DNA of 64,000 nt from Acutalibacter muris (lineage in GTDB: Bacteria > Bacillota > Clostridia > Oscillospirales > Acutalibacteraceae): assembly GCF_002201475.1 (NCBI RefSeq), contig NZ_CP021422.1, forward strand, positions 3,738,814 through 3,802,813. Reading direction: 5' to 3'. The notes beneath the pieces are model-generated. The model searched no databases. It was not told the DNA's origin and worked only from the letters and a program-made list of their open reading frames with translations. How positions within the stretch are numbered: position 1 is the stretch's first letter; the number at the start of each line of letters is the position of its first letter. Below, in pieces: positions 24,173 through 33,303 of the stretch. The position numbers and the translations under genes were made by a program.

Positions 24173-27100
24173 TTATTTATTGCTGAAATACTGCATCAGC
24201 ATCTGAGCGGCTTCGGCCCTCTGAGCATTGCCCTTGGGGTCAAGTTCACCATTAGCTCTGCCGCTTATGATCTTGTTCTCAACGGCCCAGAGCAGGGCGT
24301 CCTTAGCATAGCTGCTGACCTTGCTCGCGTCGGAGAAGTCCAGAGTAGTGCCGGTGGGAGCGGGCTTGCCCGCGTAGCGCCACAGCAGGCTTACAAGATC
24401 CTCGCGTGTAACTATGCTGTTGGGACGGGCGGTGCCGTTGGCATAACCGGCGAGGACGTTGTTCTCGGCGGCCCAGATAACCGCCTTGGCGTACCAGGCA
24501 CCCTCCTTCACGTCGCTGAACTTATCGGTCCAGGTCACGTCGGGGTTGCCCTCTGCGTTATACAGAATCTGAGCAAACTGAGCACGGGTCAGGTTGACGC
24601 GGGGGCTGAACTTGGTGGCAGAGGTGCCATCCATCAGGCCGTTCTGGTTCACATACTTCACAGCGTTATAGTACCAGTCGTCCTCACTCACGTCGGTGAA
24701 GGGGTTGGTCCAGGGATCAGGCGCGCTGCCGTACGCGGACTTGATGGTATAGGTGGCGGAAGCGCCGTTGGCGGCGGTTACCACCACGCTCACGGTCTTG
24801 CCTTCGCTCAGGTCAACCTCCATGCCGTCGGTATAGGTCTTGCCGTCGACAGAGGTAACGCGTGCCCCCGAGTCGGTGGTGAGCAGGGACAGCTTTGCCT
24901 TGCTCATGTCGGTTCCTTCGGGAACATACACGGTGTAATCGTTGCCGGACTTGGTGGCGGCATGGCCATCAGCGGTCACGGAGCTGAGAGTGTTATCGCC
25001 GCTGACGGGCTGGCTGCTGCCAACCTTCAGGTCCAGACGATAGGTGATCTTATCGTTCTGCTGTGCGTCATAGACCTGGATCTCAGCCTGCTTGCTCTTG
25101 ATGGTGGCCCAGTTGTTGTTGGTGAACTTTCCGCCTACGCCAGTGACAGGGGTCTCATAGCCGGTCAGCGGGTCATAGATGTACAGCTCGCCGTTGAGCA
25201 CGAAGAACTCGGTGTCATTGGTGATCTGGTCGCGGACGTTAAGCTGCCGCCAGTACTCATTCAGAACCTTGGTCTCATCAGGTGTGGGGGTGGCACCGGC
25301 TATCGCATAGCGTCCTGTTGCAGCCCCTGCCCAGTTAGTGTTGTTGGTGTTAGCTGAGGCGGCTTTTGCATTGGCAACGCCGTCGTTCAGTTCCTTCTGA
25401 TACTTGTCGATGATCAGAGCATCAGCGGAAGCGGTGAAGTTCAGCTTGAAGTTCTTGCTGCGGTCGCCGCGGTAGCCGTCGGACCAGTCGGTGGAGTCGG
25501 GCACGGAGATGGTGATCAGGCCATACTCGGCGTCAAAGTTGGCGGTAGCCAGAGCGGGATTGGCGCTCTGCACGTCCTTCAGCTCGCGCTCCTCGCTGTT
25601 GTCGGGAGCGTACTCGATGTGCACCTCATAGGGGGTGGAGTAGGTCTTCAGTGCATTAACATCAGCGGGGTCAGCACCGTTCAGGCCAGGATTGTTCCAG
25701 TAGTCCCTTTCGCTTACAGCGTACAGGATGTTCTGCTCCTCAGCGCCGCCGCCTACCACAGTAAGGTTCTTGAATCGGTTTACCGTACCACCGTAATCGC
25801 GAAGGGCCACATCATTCTGAGTCTGATCCTTCTGCTCAGTTGGTACGAGAACCGACTTGCTGGCCTCAATTATTGATGTACCAGAGGCGGAGCTCTCTCT
25901 CATAGCATTAAAGACGCTCCGATAAACTTTCTTCGTGTCGGCAGACGGCACCAGCTTAGTCAAATACAAAGTATCGGTGCTCGCGTCCCAATTTGCGGGA
26001 ACAGTGACAATAATGTCGTTACCAGAAATCCTAGCAGGCAGATCATTGCCAGCTATGTCCTTGGCCGCAATGTAGGCCTGACCGATGTCCGCCGGATTCG
26101 GGGCAGCTGTCCCAACAGGCTGCTCATAGCTCTGGCCCATCTTCTCTCTGCCTAGAGTGTTGGCCTGAGAGTAAACATAGTTAGCGTCCAGGGCCTTGTT
26201 GGTCTCAACGCTATCCAGCTCGGCCTCGGTCTTGGGCAGCTTGCGCTTGAGCACAATCTGATAGGTTTCTTCCTCTGTGCCAGCGCCAGCGTTGCTTACG
26301 GTAACAAACAGTGTATCGCCAAAGTCAGAACTAGCATTGCCAGCGCTGTCCTCAACGAAATTGCTGTTCCAAACATCACCAACCGTAGTAACACCGTTCT
26401 CAAAGAGATCGGGATTCTGGCTATTAGTGCTGCTATTGATTGCTACATTGCTAACATCAATAGTAGTCGGTAACTTGCCAGGAGCAACCGCAGCACCGTC
26501 ACTGGGGAATACGCACAAATAGAGATTGGCAAGAGGATGGCCAGCAACAGTACCAGTGGGATCCTGGCTCACATCGCCAGCAGTGGGGAAATACTCATAG
26601 GGAACCTCCAGCTCTCTGGGGGCGGTCTTATCGGCCTGCTTGATGGACTCGGCAACCTTCACGCCGTCAGCTGTGTAGAGCGCCACGCGCTCCAGCTCGG
26701 TATGGTTAGTGGTCGCAACTCTGAAGTTTACGCGGTAGTTGCGCGGATTCTTGCCGTTTGCGTCAGTAATCTGGATGGTAACAGAGCCGTCCTTGGCGTT
26801 CACGTTCCTCAGCAGGTGACGGGTGGAAGGGGTCTGGCTGTCCCAGCTGCTGGAGGACACAGCAGGATTGTTGGCCTCCTGAGAGGGGATGCGCACATAA
26901 GCGTTCGTGTCGGTGCTTACATGCAGATAGACCTTGCTTATGTCGGTCTTGTCACCCTGGGTCTCAGAACCGCCAGCCTCGTCTCCGTATTCTTTGTCAA
27001 GCACAACGTCGATGGAGGTAGCGTCTGCGGCCACGAAAGCCGCGCTCTCGCTGCTCAGGGTGTTGGCCGCCTGGATCTCAGTGATGCGAGGACCGGCAGC

Positions 27101-28381
27101 GGGGTTCAGAACAGGATTTAGCTGTACTTCGACATAAGCGCCGGAGGGGTTGGCCTTGGTGCGAACCAGCAGATAGACGTAGTCGGGACTACCAGTAATC
27201 ATCTGACCTGCGTTTATATCCCATTTGGCATGTCCGCTGGTTACCAGTCTAAGCATACTGCTGTTGGCGGGTGATGTAACTGCGCTAGTCGTAAAATTAA
27301 CGATTTCTGTGCCGCTGTTTGCTGCACCATTTGCCTTGGCTTGTTTTTCCAGTTTCAGCGTAGTAGCACTTGTATCCCTGGACGCCTCGCCAACGCCCAT
27401 AATACGCTGTGCACGCTCGGTGGGCACAAACTCGGGAACCCATGTATAGGTGGCGGTTGTTGAAGTCGGGTCAGCAACCTTCTTGTTGACCTTCAGAGTA
27501 TACCTGGAGTACACATAACCATTGGTTGCGGTAGCCTTATTGGTGTCGATTTTTGTAACATTCTCCAAATCGGCCAGGTTGGTGGCGCCTTCAAAGCTCT
27601 CAAAAACCTGTTCGCTCTCGAACTTGACTGTGTAGGTCTTGGTCGCGCCGGACTTGGCGGTGACCCGCACAGAGCCGGTCTTGGTGGCGCTGTTATAAGT
27701 ATAGTGGCTCTTGGCGACAACGGACAGGGGGGCGAAAACGGCGGTGGCGGTGATGTCGTTAGCTATGCCGGCCCCGTCAAAGCCCACATCTTCGGGAGTC
27801 ATGCCGAAGGGCAGGGTGACGGTGACAGTGTTGCCGCTCACAACGCCCTCAATGGCGTGAGCCTCTATGCCGTCATCCTCGACCTTGTTGCTGTAGCCAA
27901 GGACATCATTTGTGCCGTCGCCCAGATAGCCCAGCTTGTACTTGCCGCTGGTCTTGTCCACGCGGACGCCGCCCAGACGGCATTCATTGGTGGGCTTGGT
28001 GCTCTTGATGGTGATGGACAGGTTATGGTCGATAGGAGCATTCTTGCCCACGATCTCCTGCAGCTTGATGGTGTAGGTGTCCTTGCCATCAAACGCGGCG
28101 TTCTCGGGCAGATAGATCCTGGCGTCCAGGTCCTTCTCGATGCCGTCCTTTGTAACGACACGCATCTTGGTGCCCGGGATGGGCGTCCAAGAGATGAGGA
28201 CGTCGTCCGTGTCATAGATTGTGATGGAGTAGTTCGTACCATCACAAGTGGCGCGTCTGTTGTCGACGAAGATCTCTGGTGCATCCTCACCGGCAGCAAA
28301 AGCGCTCGGGATCATCGTGGCGACCATCAGTATGGCCAACAGCGCCGCGAGTGATCTCTTCAGGAACTTGCTTTTGTTCAT
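24173..28381 (-). CDS. Large secreted surface protein with three S-layer homology domains
   Basis: 1402 residues. A signal peptide with a basic start (MNKSKFLKRS) and AxA-type cleavage site after residue 30 leads into about 1180 residues of beta-rich, Thr/Ser/Asn/Ala-rich sequence containing cadherin-like repeats that often end in KTYTVKF or ATYTIKS patterns. The last 190 residues hold three SLH domains (FTDVSEDDWYYNAVKYVNQ, FSDVKEGAWYAKAVIWAAE, FSDASKVSSYAKDALLWAVE), which bind pyruvylated cell-wall polymer. It probably is an S-layer or major surface protein. Codon choice is smoother than in neighbours, as in highly expressed genes. It has its own promoter. Confidence 0.9.
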   Translation of the reverse strand: MNKSKFLKRSLAALLAILMVATMIPSAFAAGEDAPEIFVDNRRATCDGTNYSITIYDTDDVLISWTPIPGTKMRVVTKDGIEKDLDARIYLPENAAFDGKDTYTIKLQEIVGKNAPIDHNLSITIKSTKPTNECRLGGVRVDKTSGKYKLGYLGDGTNDVLGYSNKVEDDGIEAHAIEGVVSGNTVTVTLPFGMTPEDVGFDGAGIANDITATAVFAPLSVVAKSHYTYNSATKTGSVRVTAKSGATKTYTVKFESEQVFESFEGATNLADLENVTKIDTNKATATNGYVYSRYTLKVNKKVADPTSTTATYTWVPEFVPTERAQRIMGVGEASRDTSATTLKLEKQAKANGAANSGTEIVNFTTSAVTSPANSSMLRLVTSGHAKWDINAGQMITGSPDYVYLLVRTKANPSGAYVEVQLNPVLNPAAGPRITEIQAANTLSSESAAFVAADATSIDVVLDKEYGDEAGGSETQGDKTDISKVYLHVSTDTNAYVRIPSQEANNPAVSSSSWDSQTPSTRHLLRNVNAKDGSVTIQITDANGKNPRNYRVNFRVATTNHTELERVALYTADGVKVAESIKQADKTAPRELEVPYEYFPTAGDVSQDPTGTVAGHPLANLYLCVFPSDGAAVAPGKLPTTIDVSNVAINSSTNSQNPDLFENGVTTVGDVWNSNFVEDSAGNASSDFGDTLFVTVSNAGAGTEEETYQIVLKRKLPKTEAELDSVETNKALDANYVYSQANTLGREKMGQSYEQPVGTAAPNPADIGQAYIAAKDIAGNDLPARISGNDIIVTVPANWDASTDTLYLTKLVPSADTKKVYRSVFNAMRESSASGTSIIEASKSVLVPTEQKDQTQNDVALRDYGGTVNRFKNLTVVGGGAEEQNILYAVSERDYWNNPGLNGADPADVNALKTYSTPYEVHIEYAPDNSEERELKDVQSANPALATANFDAEYGLITISVPDSTDWSDGYRGDRSKNFKLNFTASADALIIDKYQKELNDGVANAKAASANTNNTNWAGAATGRYAIAGATPTPDETKVLNEYWRQLNVRDQITNDTEFFVLNGELYIYDPLTGYETPVTGVGGKFTNNNWATIKSKQAEIQVYDAQQNDKITYRLDLKVGSSQPVSGDNTLSSVTADGHAATKSGNDYTVYVPEGTDMSKAKLSLLTTDSGARVTSVDGKTYTDGMEVDLSEGKTVSVVVTAANGASATYTIKSAYGSAPDPWTNPFTDVSEDDWYYNAVKYVNQNGLMDGTSATKFSPRVNLTRAQFAQILYNAEGNPDVTWTDKFSDVKEGAWYAKAVIWAAENNVLAGYANGTARPNSIVTREDLVSLLWRYAGKPAPTGTTLDFSDASKVSSYAKDALLWAVENKIISGRANGELDPKGNAQRAEAAQMLMQYFSNK

Positions 28382-28448
28382 GATTTCAACCCTCTTAATT
28401 TTAGATTCTCGTCCGGCTCTTTTTTGCCGGCGAGTGGAAGTTATTTAT

Positions 28449-28477
28449 ATAATAATCCCTCGGGACGAAAAATGCAA
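28449..28477 (-). promoter_or_regulatory. Promoter of the S-layer-homology protein gene
   Basis: Minus strand TTGCAT, 17-nt spacer, TATTAT, the same -35/-10 pair as the two 5S promoters. The 60-nt leader contains a small hairpin CCGGC-AAAAAAGA-GCCGG before GAGGG and the ATG. Confidence 0.75.
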
Positions 28478-28517
28478 GCTTTTTTTTCATCTTTTTTTAT
28501 ATTTACATAATTGTCTT

Positions 28518-28713
28518 AAAAAAGGGCAGACTATGCTTAACCCCTGCATTTATGCGGTTTTCACGCAATTTCCTATTAAAATTCCCTCCATATTTAGACA
28601 CTACCTCCAGGCTTTCCCATGGAAGACTCTGGCCGGACTGGAGGTGCTGTCCAAAAGCCAAAGCTCATATTTGTACATATTTACAGATTTCTCCTGCCCG
28701 GTTTTTCCTCTCT
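28518..28713 (-). ncRNA. Candidate structured small RNA of unknown class
   Basis: An RNA of about 196 nt would start 7 nt after a good promoter and end in TTTTTT. Its ends can pair (GGGCAG at 28694-28699 with CTGCCC at 28524-28529). Inside is an 18-bp helix with two mismatches, core GACAGCACCTCCAG (28638-28651) with CTGGAGGTAGTGTC (28597-28610), and a small hairpin TGCG-TGAAAAC-CGCA. No convincing ORF or ribosome-binding site fits it. The size and closed shape recall 6S RNA, but I do not recognise conserved 6S sequence. It lies between two protein genes with their own signals. Confidence 0.5.
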
Positions 28714-28719
28714 TCTTCA

Positions 28720-28748
28720 ATTATAGCATAAAACGCGCCCCGGCGCAA
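28720..28748 (-). promoter_or_regulatory. Promoter of the candidate small RNA
   Basis: Minus strand TTGCGC, 17-nt spacer ending TGC, TATAAT (extended -10). It sits just behind the stop of the MecA-like gene, together with a GCCCCGGCAGTTGCGCCGGGGC hairpin arm pair that could terminate that gene. Confidence 0.65.
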
Positions 28749-28760
28749 CTGCCGGGGCTC

Positions 28761-29096
28761 CTATTCTTCCCCTTTTTTCCCCCTTTTCCCCTGCCTGAGA
28801 AGGGCCCCGCCCAGCTGGGCCACGGCGTTTTGGCTTATCTCGCGGCCGTGTTCCCTGCAAAAGGCGTATAACACCGGCCTCGCCCCCAGGCACCGCCCCC
28901 AGCGCTCCCCCACGCCCGCCAGCCTTCTGCGTCCGTTAAGGGGCGCGCCCACCTGCAGGTAGTATCTCCCGCGCCACTCGCACAGTGCCGAAGGGGCCTT
29001 CGGCTCCCGGCGGTAAAGCTCAGACACAGCCGCGCAAAGGGCGGTGGGCCCGTCGAACATGAACACCAGGGGCTGCGGGGGCCTTTTCAACTTCAC
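28761..29096 (-). CDS. Short protein resembling the C-terminal domain of MecA-type adaptors
   Basis: 111 residues from a GTG with GGGGGGG six nt upstream. The order FMFDGPTALCAAVSELY, then SALCEWRGRYYLQV, then YAFCREHGREISQNAVAQLG follows the C-terminal domain of MecA, which brings proteins to the ClpC protease. The N-terminal substrate-binding domain of MecA (total about 220 residues) is absent, so this is a half-length adaptor or a domain remnant. It is very GC-rich and basic at the end. Identification is by pattern only and needs a profile search. Confidence 0.45.
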   Translation of the reverse strand: MKLKRPPQPLVFMFDGPTALCAAVSELYRREPKAPSALCEWRGRYYLQVGAPLNGRRRLAGVGERWGRCLGARPVLYAFCREHGREISQNAVAQLGGALLRQGKRGKKGEE

Positions 29097-29189
29097 CGGC
29101 AGCCCCCCCTTTTCCTTGCTTCTAGCATATACTATGTGCGCGGCGCGCCCTTTGTGCCCTTTAAAATACCCGCCTGCCAGAAGGGGCGT

Positions 29190-29816
29190 TTACATCGCAA
29201 GGCACCGCATCTCAAGATACGGGTCCTGGGCTCTGAACACAGAGGTGCCCGCCACCAGTATGTTTGCCCCCGCCGCCTTGCACAGCGGGGCCGTCTCCAG
29301 GTTCACGCCGCCGTCCACCTCCACCAGGGCCTGTGGGAACCTTGCCCGCAGCTTATACACCTTTGGAAGCATATCCAGCATCATGCTCTGCCCCCCGAAC
29401 CCCGGCTCCACTGTCATCACCGTGATTTGGCTCAGGTCCTCTCCCCATGGACCTATGGCCTCGGCTGGAGTTTTTGGGCTTATGGCCACCCCGGCCCTTG
29501 CGCCGCTGGCCTTGATAGCCGCAATCACCGCCTGGGGCTGGTCCTGGCATTCTATATGGAAGGTGATTATATCCGCCCCCGCCTGCCGGAACACGCCTAT
29601 ATACGCCAGCGGTTCCTCCATCATCAGATGCACGTCAAAGGGCAGCTTTGTCTTTTTTCTCAGGGCCTCCACCACTGCGGGGCCGATGCTGAGGTTCGGC
29701 ACAAAGTGCCCGTCCATAACGTCCACATGGAGCATATCCGCCCTCTCTATCCGCCCGACCTCCTCCGCCAGCCTGCTGAAGTCTGCCGCCAGCAGTGACG
29801 GCGCAATATAAACCAT
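29190..29816 (-). CDS. rpe: Ribulose-phosphate 3-epimerase
   Basis: 208 residues with all family marks: APSLLAADFSRL at the N-terminus, LHVDVMDGHFVPN with the catalytic Asp and metal-binding His, FDVHLMMEEP, VEPGFGGQS as phosphate-binding loop and VEVDGGVN with the second Asp. It interconverts ribulose 5-phosphate and xylulose 5-phosphate in the pentose phosphate pathway. It is separated from rsgA, its common neighbour in Firmicutes. It starts 92 bp after the AEC transporter on the same strand and may be co-transcribed with it. Confidence 0.95.
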   Translation of the reverse strand: MVYIAPSLLAADFSRLAEEVGRIERADMLHVDVMDGHFVPNLSIGPAVVEALRKKTKLPFDVHLMMEEPLAYIGVFRQAGADIITFHIECQDQPQAVIAAIKASGARAGVAISPKTPAEAIGPWGEDLSQITVMTVEPGFGGQSMMLDMLPKVYKLRARFPQALVEVDGGVNLETAPLCKAAGANILVAGTSVFRAQDPYLEMRCLAM

Positions 29817-29908
29817 ATTTCCCTCCTGATTTCCCTTTCTCCGCTATGTTGTGTCCCGCGCTAAAGCTCTCCCCAAAATATATATATAATAGAAAGCGGG
29901 CTTTCTAT

Positions 29909-30829
29909 CTAGCATATTGCCTGGGCTATAACGGTCATCACCGGGATGGTAATTATAGAGAGCACTGTAGATACCGCCACCAGCTTTGAGGCCAGCTCCG
30001 AGTCCCTCTTATACTGCACCGCGAACAGCACCGCGTTGGCCGCCACAGGGGTCGCCGCCTGGACCATGGTGGCCAGGAACAGGTCCTTTTCCGGGCGTAT
30101 CACCGCCAGCAGTCCCAGCAGTATTGCCGGCACCGCCACCAGCCGCAGGAACGACACCTTATATACGCTTAAATCCGATACGAAGGAGTGCAGGTCGGCC
30201 TTTGCGATATATGAGCCGATGACAAGCATCGCCAGCGGCGTGTTTAAATCCGCGATATATCCAAGTGGCTCAGCTATTATTCCCGGCAGCTGTAATTTAA
30301 GGAAATATATGGGCAATCCTATGGCAAGGCCCACCACCCCGGGGTTCAGCAACACGGTCTTTAAACTCAGCCTGGCCCCTCCGCTCATCATGCTGTAGCC
30401 ATAGGTCCAGCAGAGCACATTGAAGACCACCACGCCGAAGGAGGCGTATATCACGCCCTTATCCCCCACGAGACCCTGGACCAGCGGTATGCCCATAAAG
30501 CCCACGTTGCTGAAAATCAGCGAGAACCTCAGCACCTTCTGCCGCTCCAGCGGCTCCTTTTTGAACACCAGGTAGCTCATGCCCACGCCTAACATCGACC
30601 ACAGCGCCGGCAAAACCATAGCCATGGCCAGCAGGGAGGCGTCCAGGGCCCCCTCTGTGCCGATGAAGGAGTTGATGATTACGCAGGGGGTCACCAGTTT
30701 TATAAGCACCGTAGTTATTTCCGACGCGCCCCGCTCGGTGAGCATTCCCCTTTTTGTAATAAAGCACCCTACCAGAATAAGTATAAGTATTACCGCAACC
30801 TTGGACACCACCTCAAGCACCGCACTCAT
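29909..30829 (-). CDS. AEC-family transporter (auxin efflux carrier superfamily)
   Basis: 306 residues with ten hydrophobic helices, N-terminal VVSKVAVILILILVGCFITKRG and the conserved VTPCVIINSF and FSNVGFMGIPLV segments of AEC permeases. Bacterial members export or exchange dicarboxylates such as malate or related organic acids. The ATG follows a run of purines; the start is the only reasonable one. The closely upstream 97-residue membrane protein may be in the same operon. The substrate is unknown. Confidence 0.88.
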   Translation of the reverse strand: MSAVLEVVSKVAVILILILVGCFITKRGMLTERGASEITTVLIKLVTPCVIINSFIGTEGALDASLLAMAMVLPALWSMLGVGMSYLVFKKEPLERQKVLRFSLIFSNVGFMGIPLVQGLVGDKGVIYASFGVVVFNVLCWTYGYSMMSGGARLSLKTVLLNPGVVGLAIGLPIYFLKLQLPGIIAEPLGYIADLNTPLAMLVIGSYIAKADLHSFVSDLSVYKVSFLRLVAVPAILLGLLAVIRPEKDLFLATMVQAATPVAANAVLFAVQYKRDSELASKLVAVSTVLSIITIPVMTVIAQAIC

Positions 30830-30858
30830 GTACTTCCCCCCTTATCCCGCCGCTTTCT

Positions 30859-31152
30859 CTACGGCCTGTCCTCCTCATCGTCTCTGCGGGCCTCCGCGGA
30901 CTTTTTCCTGTACTCTTTTACGAACGCCGCCGTCAGGATCAGCAGCGCCGCCCCCGTAATACACTTTAGGGCTATTCCCCATCCGCCGGCAAACAGATCC
31001 ACCTCCGGCAAAAGGGCATTCGCCAGCCACCAGCCGCCCAGTACCAGAAAAAAGGCTCCTGCCAGGATGAATATCTTGTTTTCTTTTGCCATTGAGAAGA
31101 TCAGGACTAAGCCTATAGCTATCCAGAGCCCCGCATACATATACTGCTCCAT
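30859..31152 (-). CDS. Small membrane protein of unknown function
   Basis: 97 residues with three predicted helices (GLWIAIGLVLIFSMA, IFILAGAFFLVLGGWWLANA, ITGAALLILTAAFV) and a charged cytoplasmic tail rich in Lys, Arg, Glu and Asp. No family recognised. It ends 29 bp before the AEC transporter start, so the two are probably co-transcribed. The initiation codon follows a weak purine stretch and a Met four codons later is an alternative. Confidence 0.65.
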   Translation of the reverse strand: MEQYMYAGLWIAIGLVLIFSMAKENKIFILAGAFFLVLGGWWLANALLPEVDLFAGGWGIALKCITGAALLILTAAFVKEYRKKSAEARRDDEEDRP

Positions 31153-31240
31153 ATATACCCTTCACACCCTTTCTCCGGCTTATTATAGCCTTTTTCCTCT
31201 GCAATTACAAGCCCGCGCCGCATAAATCGGGAAAGCGCAC

Positions 31241-31275
31241 AAAAAAGGGCACGGAGCCTCCCCGCTCCGTGTCCC
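31241..31275 (-). terminator. Terminator of the YabE-like gene
   Basis: GGGACACGGAGC-GGGGAG-GCTCCGTGCCC followed by TTTTTT, immediately after the stop codon. Confidence 0.9.
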
Positions 31276-31277
31276 TG

Positions 31278-32747
31278 TCATTGTAAAATGTACAGCACCA
31301 TTTCCCGCCGGCCTATAATACTGCACTCCTCCACCGTGTCATAGCAGAGGTCCGCTATGATCTCCCCGGCCATGCAGGCCCCGCCGGTGTCGCCCGCCAC
31401 GCCGTATCCATAGATAATTTTGCCGTCCGGCGAAGCCACATACATCCTCGTGCCGTAGGGTATGATCTCTGGGTCCACTGCTATAACGCCCCGCACAGCC
31501 TCCAACCCTATAGAGGTGGTGCCCCCTGGGATACAGTAGGCGGTGCAGGTGCCGGTTATGGCCTTTGAGTAGGATACCTCGTTGCCCCAGGGGTCGGTCA
31601 GCACACCCTCCTGGGCTGAAACAGACACTGACGGCTTCTTGCCGCCGGTGGGCGTTGGGTCCGGGGTAGCCCCGCTGCCGTCATCAATAAACTCCAGCTT
31701 GGGGGCGGCGGTGGGCAGACCCGTCCCCCGCATGACTATCTGCTTCACCGGCTCGCTCTTTACCCTCTCAGAGAGCAGCTCCCTGCTCTCCAGCTCGCCG
31801 TCCACGTAGGTGGCGCGGTAGCAAAGCTCCTTCTCGCCCTTCAGTCCGGCGCTGAGCAGCTGGGTCTTTCCCTCTGCCAGCTCCCGGGAGGTTACATACT
31901 GGGTACCGTATTCTATATCCTGGGTCTCTTTTTCCTCCTTGACCTGCACCCGCTGTATGACTATCTTCATCCCGGCTGTAAGCCTGCGCCCCTTGGGGAT
32001 ATTTAAGCGGTCTCCTTCTCCAAGCGCAAAGCCGCATTTTTCTAGTGCTTCGCCTACGGTCCCGGAGGAGACCTTATAGCTGCCGGTCTTGCCGTCGGCT
32101 GTGACCGTAAAGGCCGTCAGCCGAGTGACGATGATCTCCATCCCGTCTGTCAGGGACGCGTCTATACTCTCATTACACGCCATATCCTCCGTAAACTTCA
32201 GTCCGGCTTCTTTGAGCGCCTCCGCGACCGTGCCGCCATAGAGCATAACCTTCTCAACATTTCCATCGAAGGCGACGGTAACATGGCAGCAACGCTTAAT
32301 ATCCACTGTAAGGTCAGCAGCAATCACCAGCTCCCTGTCCGGGGAAACTATATCCTCCTCCCCCAAGGTTATGCCGTTCTCTTTAAGCGCTTCCCCGACC
32401 GTTGCGCCCTTGCGGGCTGTAAAGGCCGTCGTCTCCCCCGCATCGGTCACCTTCATCTCCACACCCCGGAGTACGGTCAAAACGCAGGACTCTCCATCAA
32501 ACTCGGTGGTATCTGACGGACCCAGCTCAGGCATACCCTGGCGTCTGGCAGCGGTCAGGAATAATTCAGGAGCCGCCTCTCCCGTCTTAACACTGTATGT
32601 ACTCTCACCGTCCAGTACAGTGCCGGAAACAGAATAGGCGGTGGCTTTCATTACTGCCGCCGCAATAAGCACAAGGGCAAGCGCCCCTGCTGCGGCCAGG
32701 GCGGCAATCCGCAGGCATAGCTTTCTCTTTTGCTTTTTATAATACAT
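31278..32747 (-). CDS. YabE-like cell-wall protein with DUF348, G5 and 3D domains
   Basis: 489 residues from ATG 32747, which has AGGAG five nt upstream. A signal anchor (residues about 12-32) is followed by three ubiquitin-like DUF348 repeats (patterns GATVGEALKENGI, GTVAEALKEAGL, GTVGEALEKCGF), a G5 domain (about residues 240-315), a Pro/Thr/Gly linker, and a C-terminal 3D domain with its three Asp residues (AVDPEIIPYGT, AGDTGGAC, DLCYDT). This is the layout of YabE/YocH/Sps resuscitation-type proteins, likely lytic transglycosylases or hydrolases that remodel peptidoglycan during growth or spore revival. Confidence 0.9.
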   Translation of the reverse strand: MYYKKQKRKLCLRIAALAAAGALALVLIAAAVMKATAYSVSGTVLDGESTYSVKTGEAAPELFLTAARRQGMPELGPSDTTEFDGESCVLTVLRGVEMKVTDAGETTAFTARKGATVGEALKENGITLGEEDIVSPDRELVIAADLTVDIKRCCHVTVAFDGNVEKVMLYGGTVAEALKEAGLKFTEDMACNESIDASLTDGMEIIVTRLTAFTVTADGKTGSYKVSSGTVGEALEKCGFALGEGDRLNIPKGRRLTAGMKIVIQRVQVKEEKETQDIEYGTQYVTSRELAEGKTQLLSAGLKGEKELCYRATYVDGELESRELLSERVKSEPVKQIVMRGTGLPTAAPKLEFIDDGSGATPDPTPTGGKKPSVSVSAQEGVLTDPWGNEVSYSKAITGTCTAYCIPGGTTSIGLEAVRGVIAVDPEIIPYGTRMYVASPDGKIIYGYGVAGDTGGACMAGEIIADLCYDTVEECSIIGRREMVLYILQ

Positions 32748-32842
32748 CTCTTCTCCTAACTGATCTGCTTTTTGCTTTTCTATCTTATCATAATTGACCG
32801 TAAATGTAAAGCTTTCTGGAAAGCATAGGTATTTTAAAAAGT

Positions 32843-32873
32843 AAAACCCCGGAAACCGTAGGCTTCCAGGGGT
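32843..32873 (-). terminator. Terminator of rplM-rpsI
   Basis: GACCCCTGGAAGCC-TAC-GGTTTCCGGGGTTTT; stem of about 11 bp with an internal mismatch, 13 nt after the rpsI stop. Confidence 0.82.
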
Positions 32874-32885
32874 CTTTTCCAAAAT

Positions 32886-33287
32886 TCAGCGCTTTGAGAA
32901 CTGGGGAGCGCGGCGGGCGGCCTTCAGGCCGTACTTCTTGCGTTCCTTCATTCTGGGGTCGCGGGTCAGGAATCCGGCCTTCTTCAGGGTGGGGCGCAGA
33001 TTCTCGCCGTCGAACTGTAACAACGCGCGGGCCACTCCGTGACGGATGGCGCCGGCCTGTCCCGTAACGCCGCCGCCGGCTACCCGGCAAACGATATCGA
33101 ATTTCTGGTCGGTATTGGTCAGGGCCAGGGGCTGGCGGACAATATACTTCAGAGTATCAAGGCCAAAGTAATCGTCGATATCCCGGTCATTGATGGTGAC
33201 CTTTCCTGTGCCCTGGTAAAGGCGGACACGAGCCACGGAGCTCTTTCTCCTGCCTGTTCCGTAGAAATAAGGTGCGGTTTCATACAT
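32886..33287 (-). CDS. rpsI: 30S ribosomal protein S9
   Basis: 133 residues. [20 protein letters not shown] at the start, [20 protein letters not shown] in the middle and the basic tail RAPQFSKR with the C-terminal Lys-Arg that reaches the P-site tRNA are all present. The length is normal. It follows rplM by 16 bp, the universal L13-S9 operon. The start ATG has a normal Shine-Dalgarno in the short gap. Confidence 0.97.
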   Translation of the reverse strand: MYETAPYFYGTGRRKSSVARVRLYQGTGKVTINDRDIDDYFGLDTLKYIVRQPLALTNTDQKFDIVCRVAGGGVTGQAGAIRHGVARALLQFDGENLRPTLKKAGFLTRDPRMKERKKYGLKAARRAPQFSKR

Positions 33288-33303
33288 AGCTCAACATCCT
33301 CCT

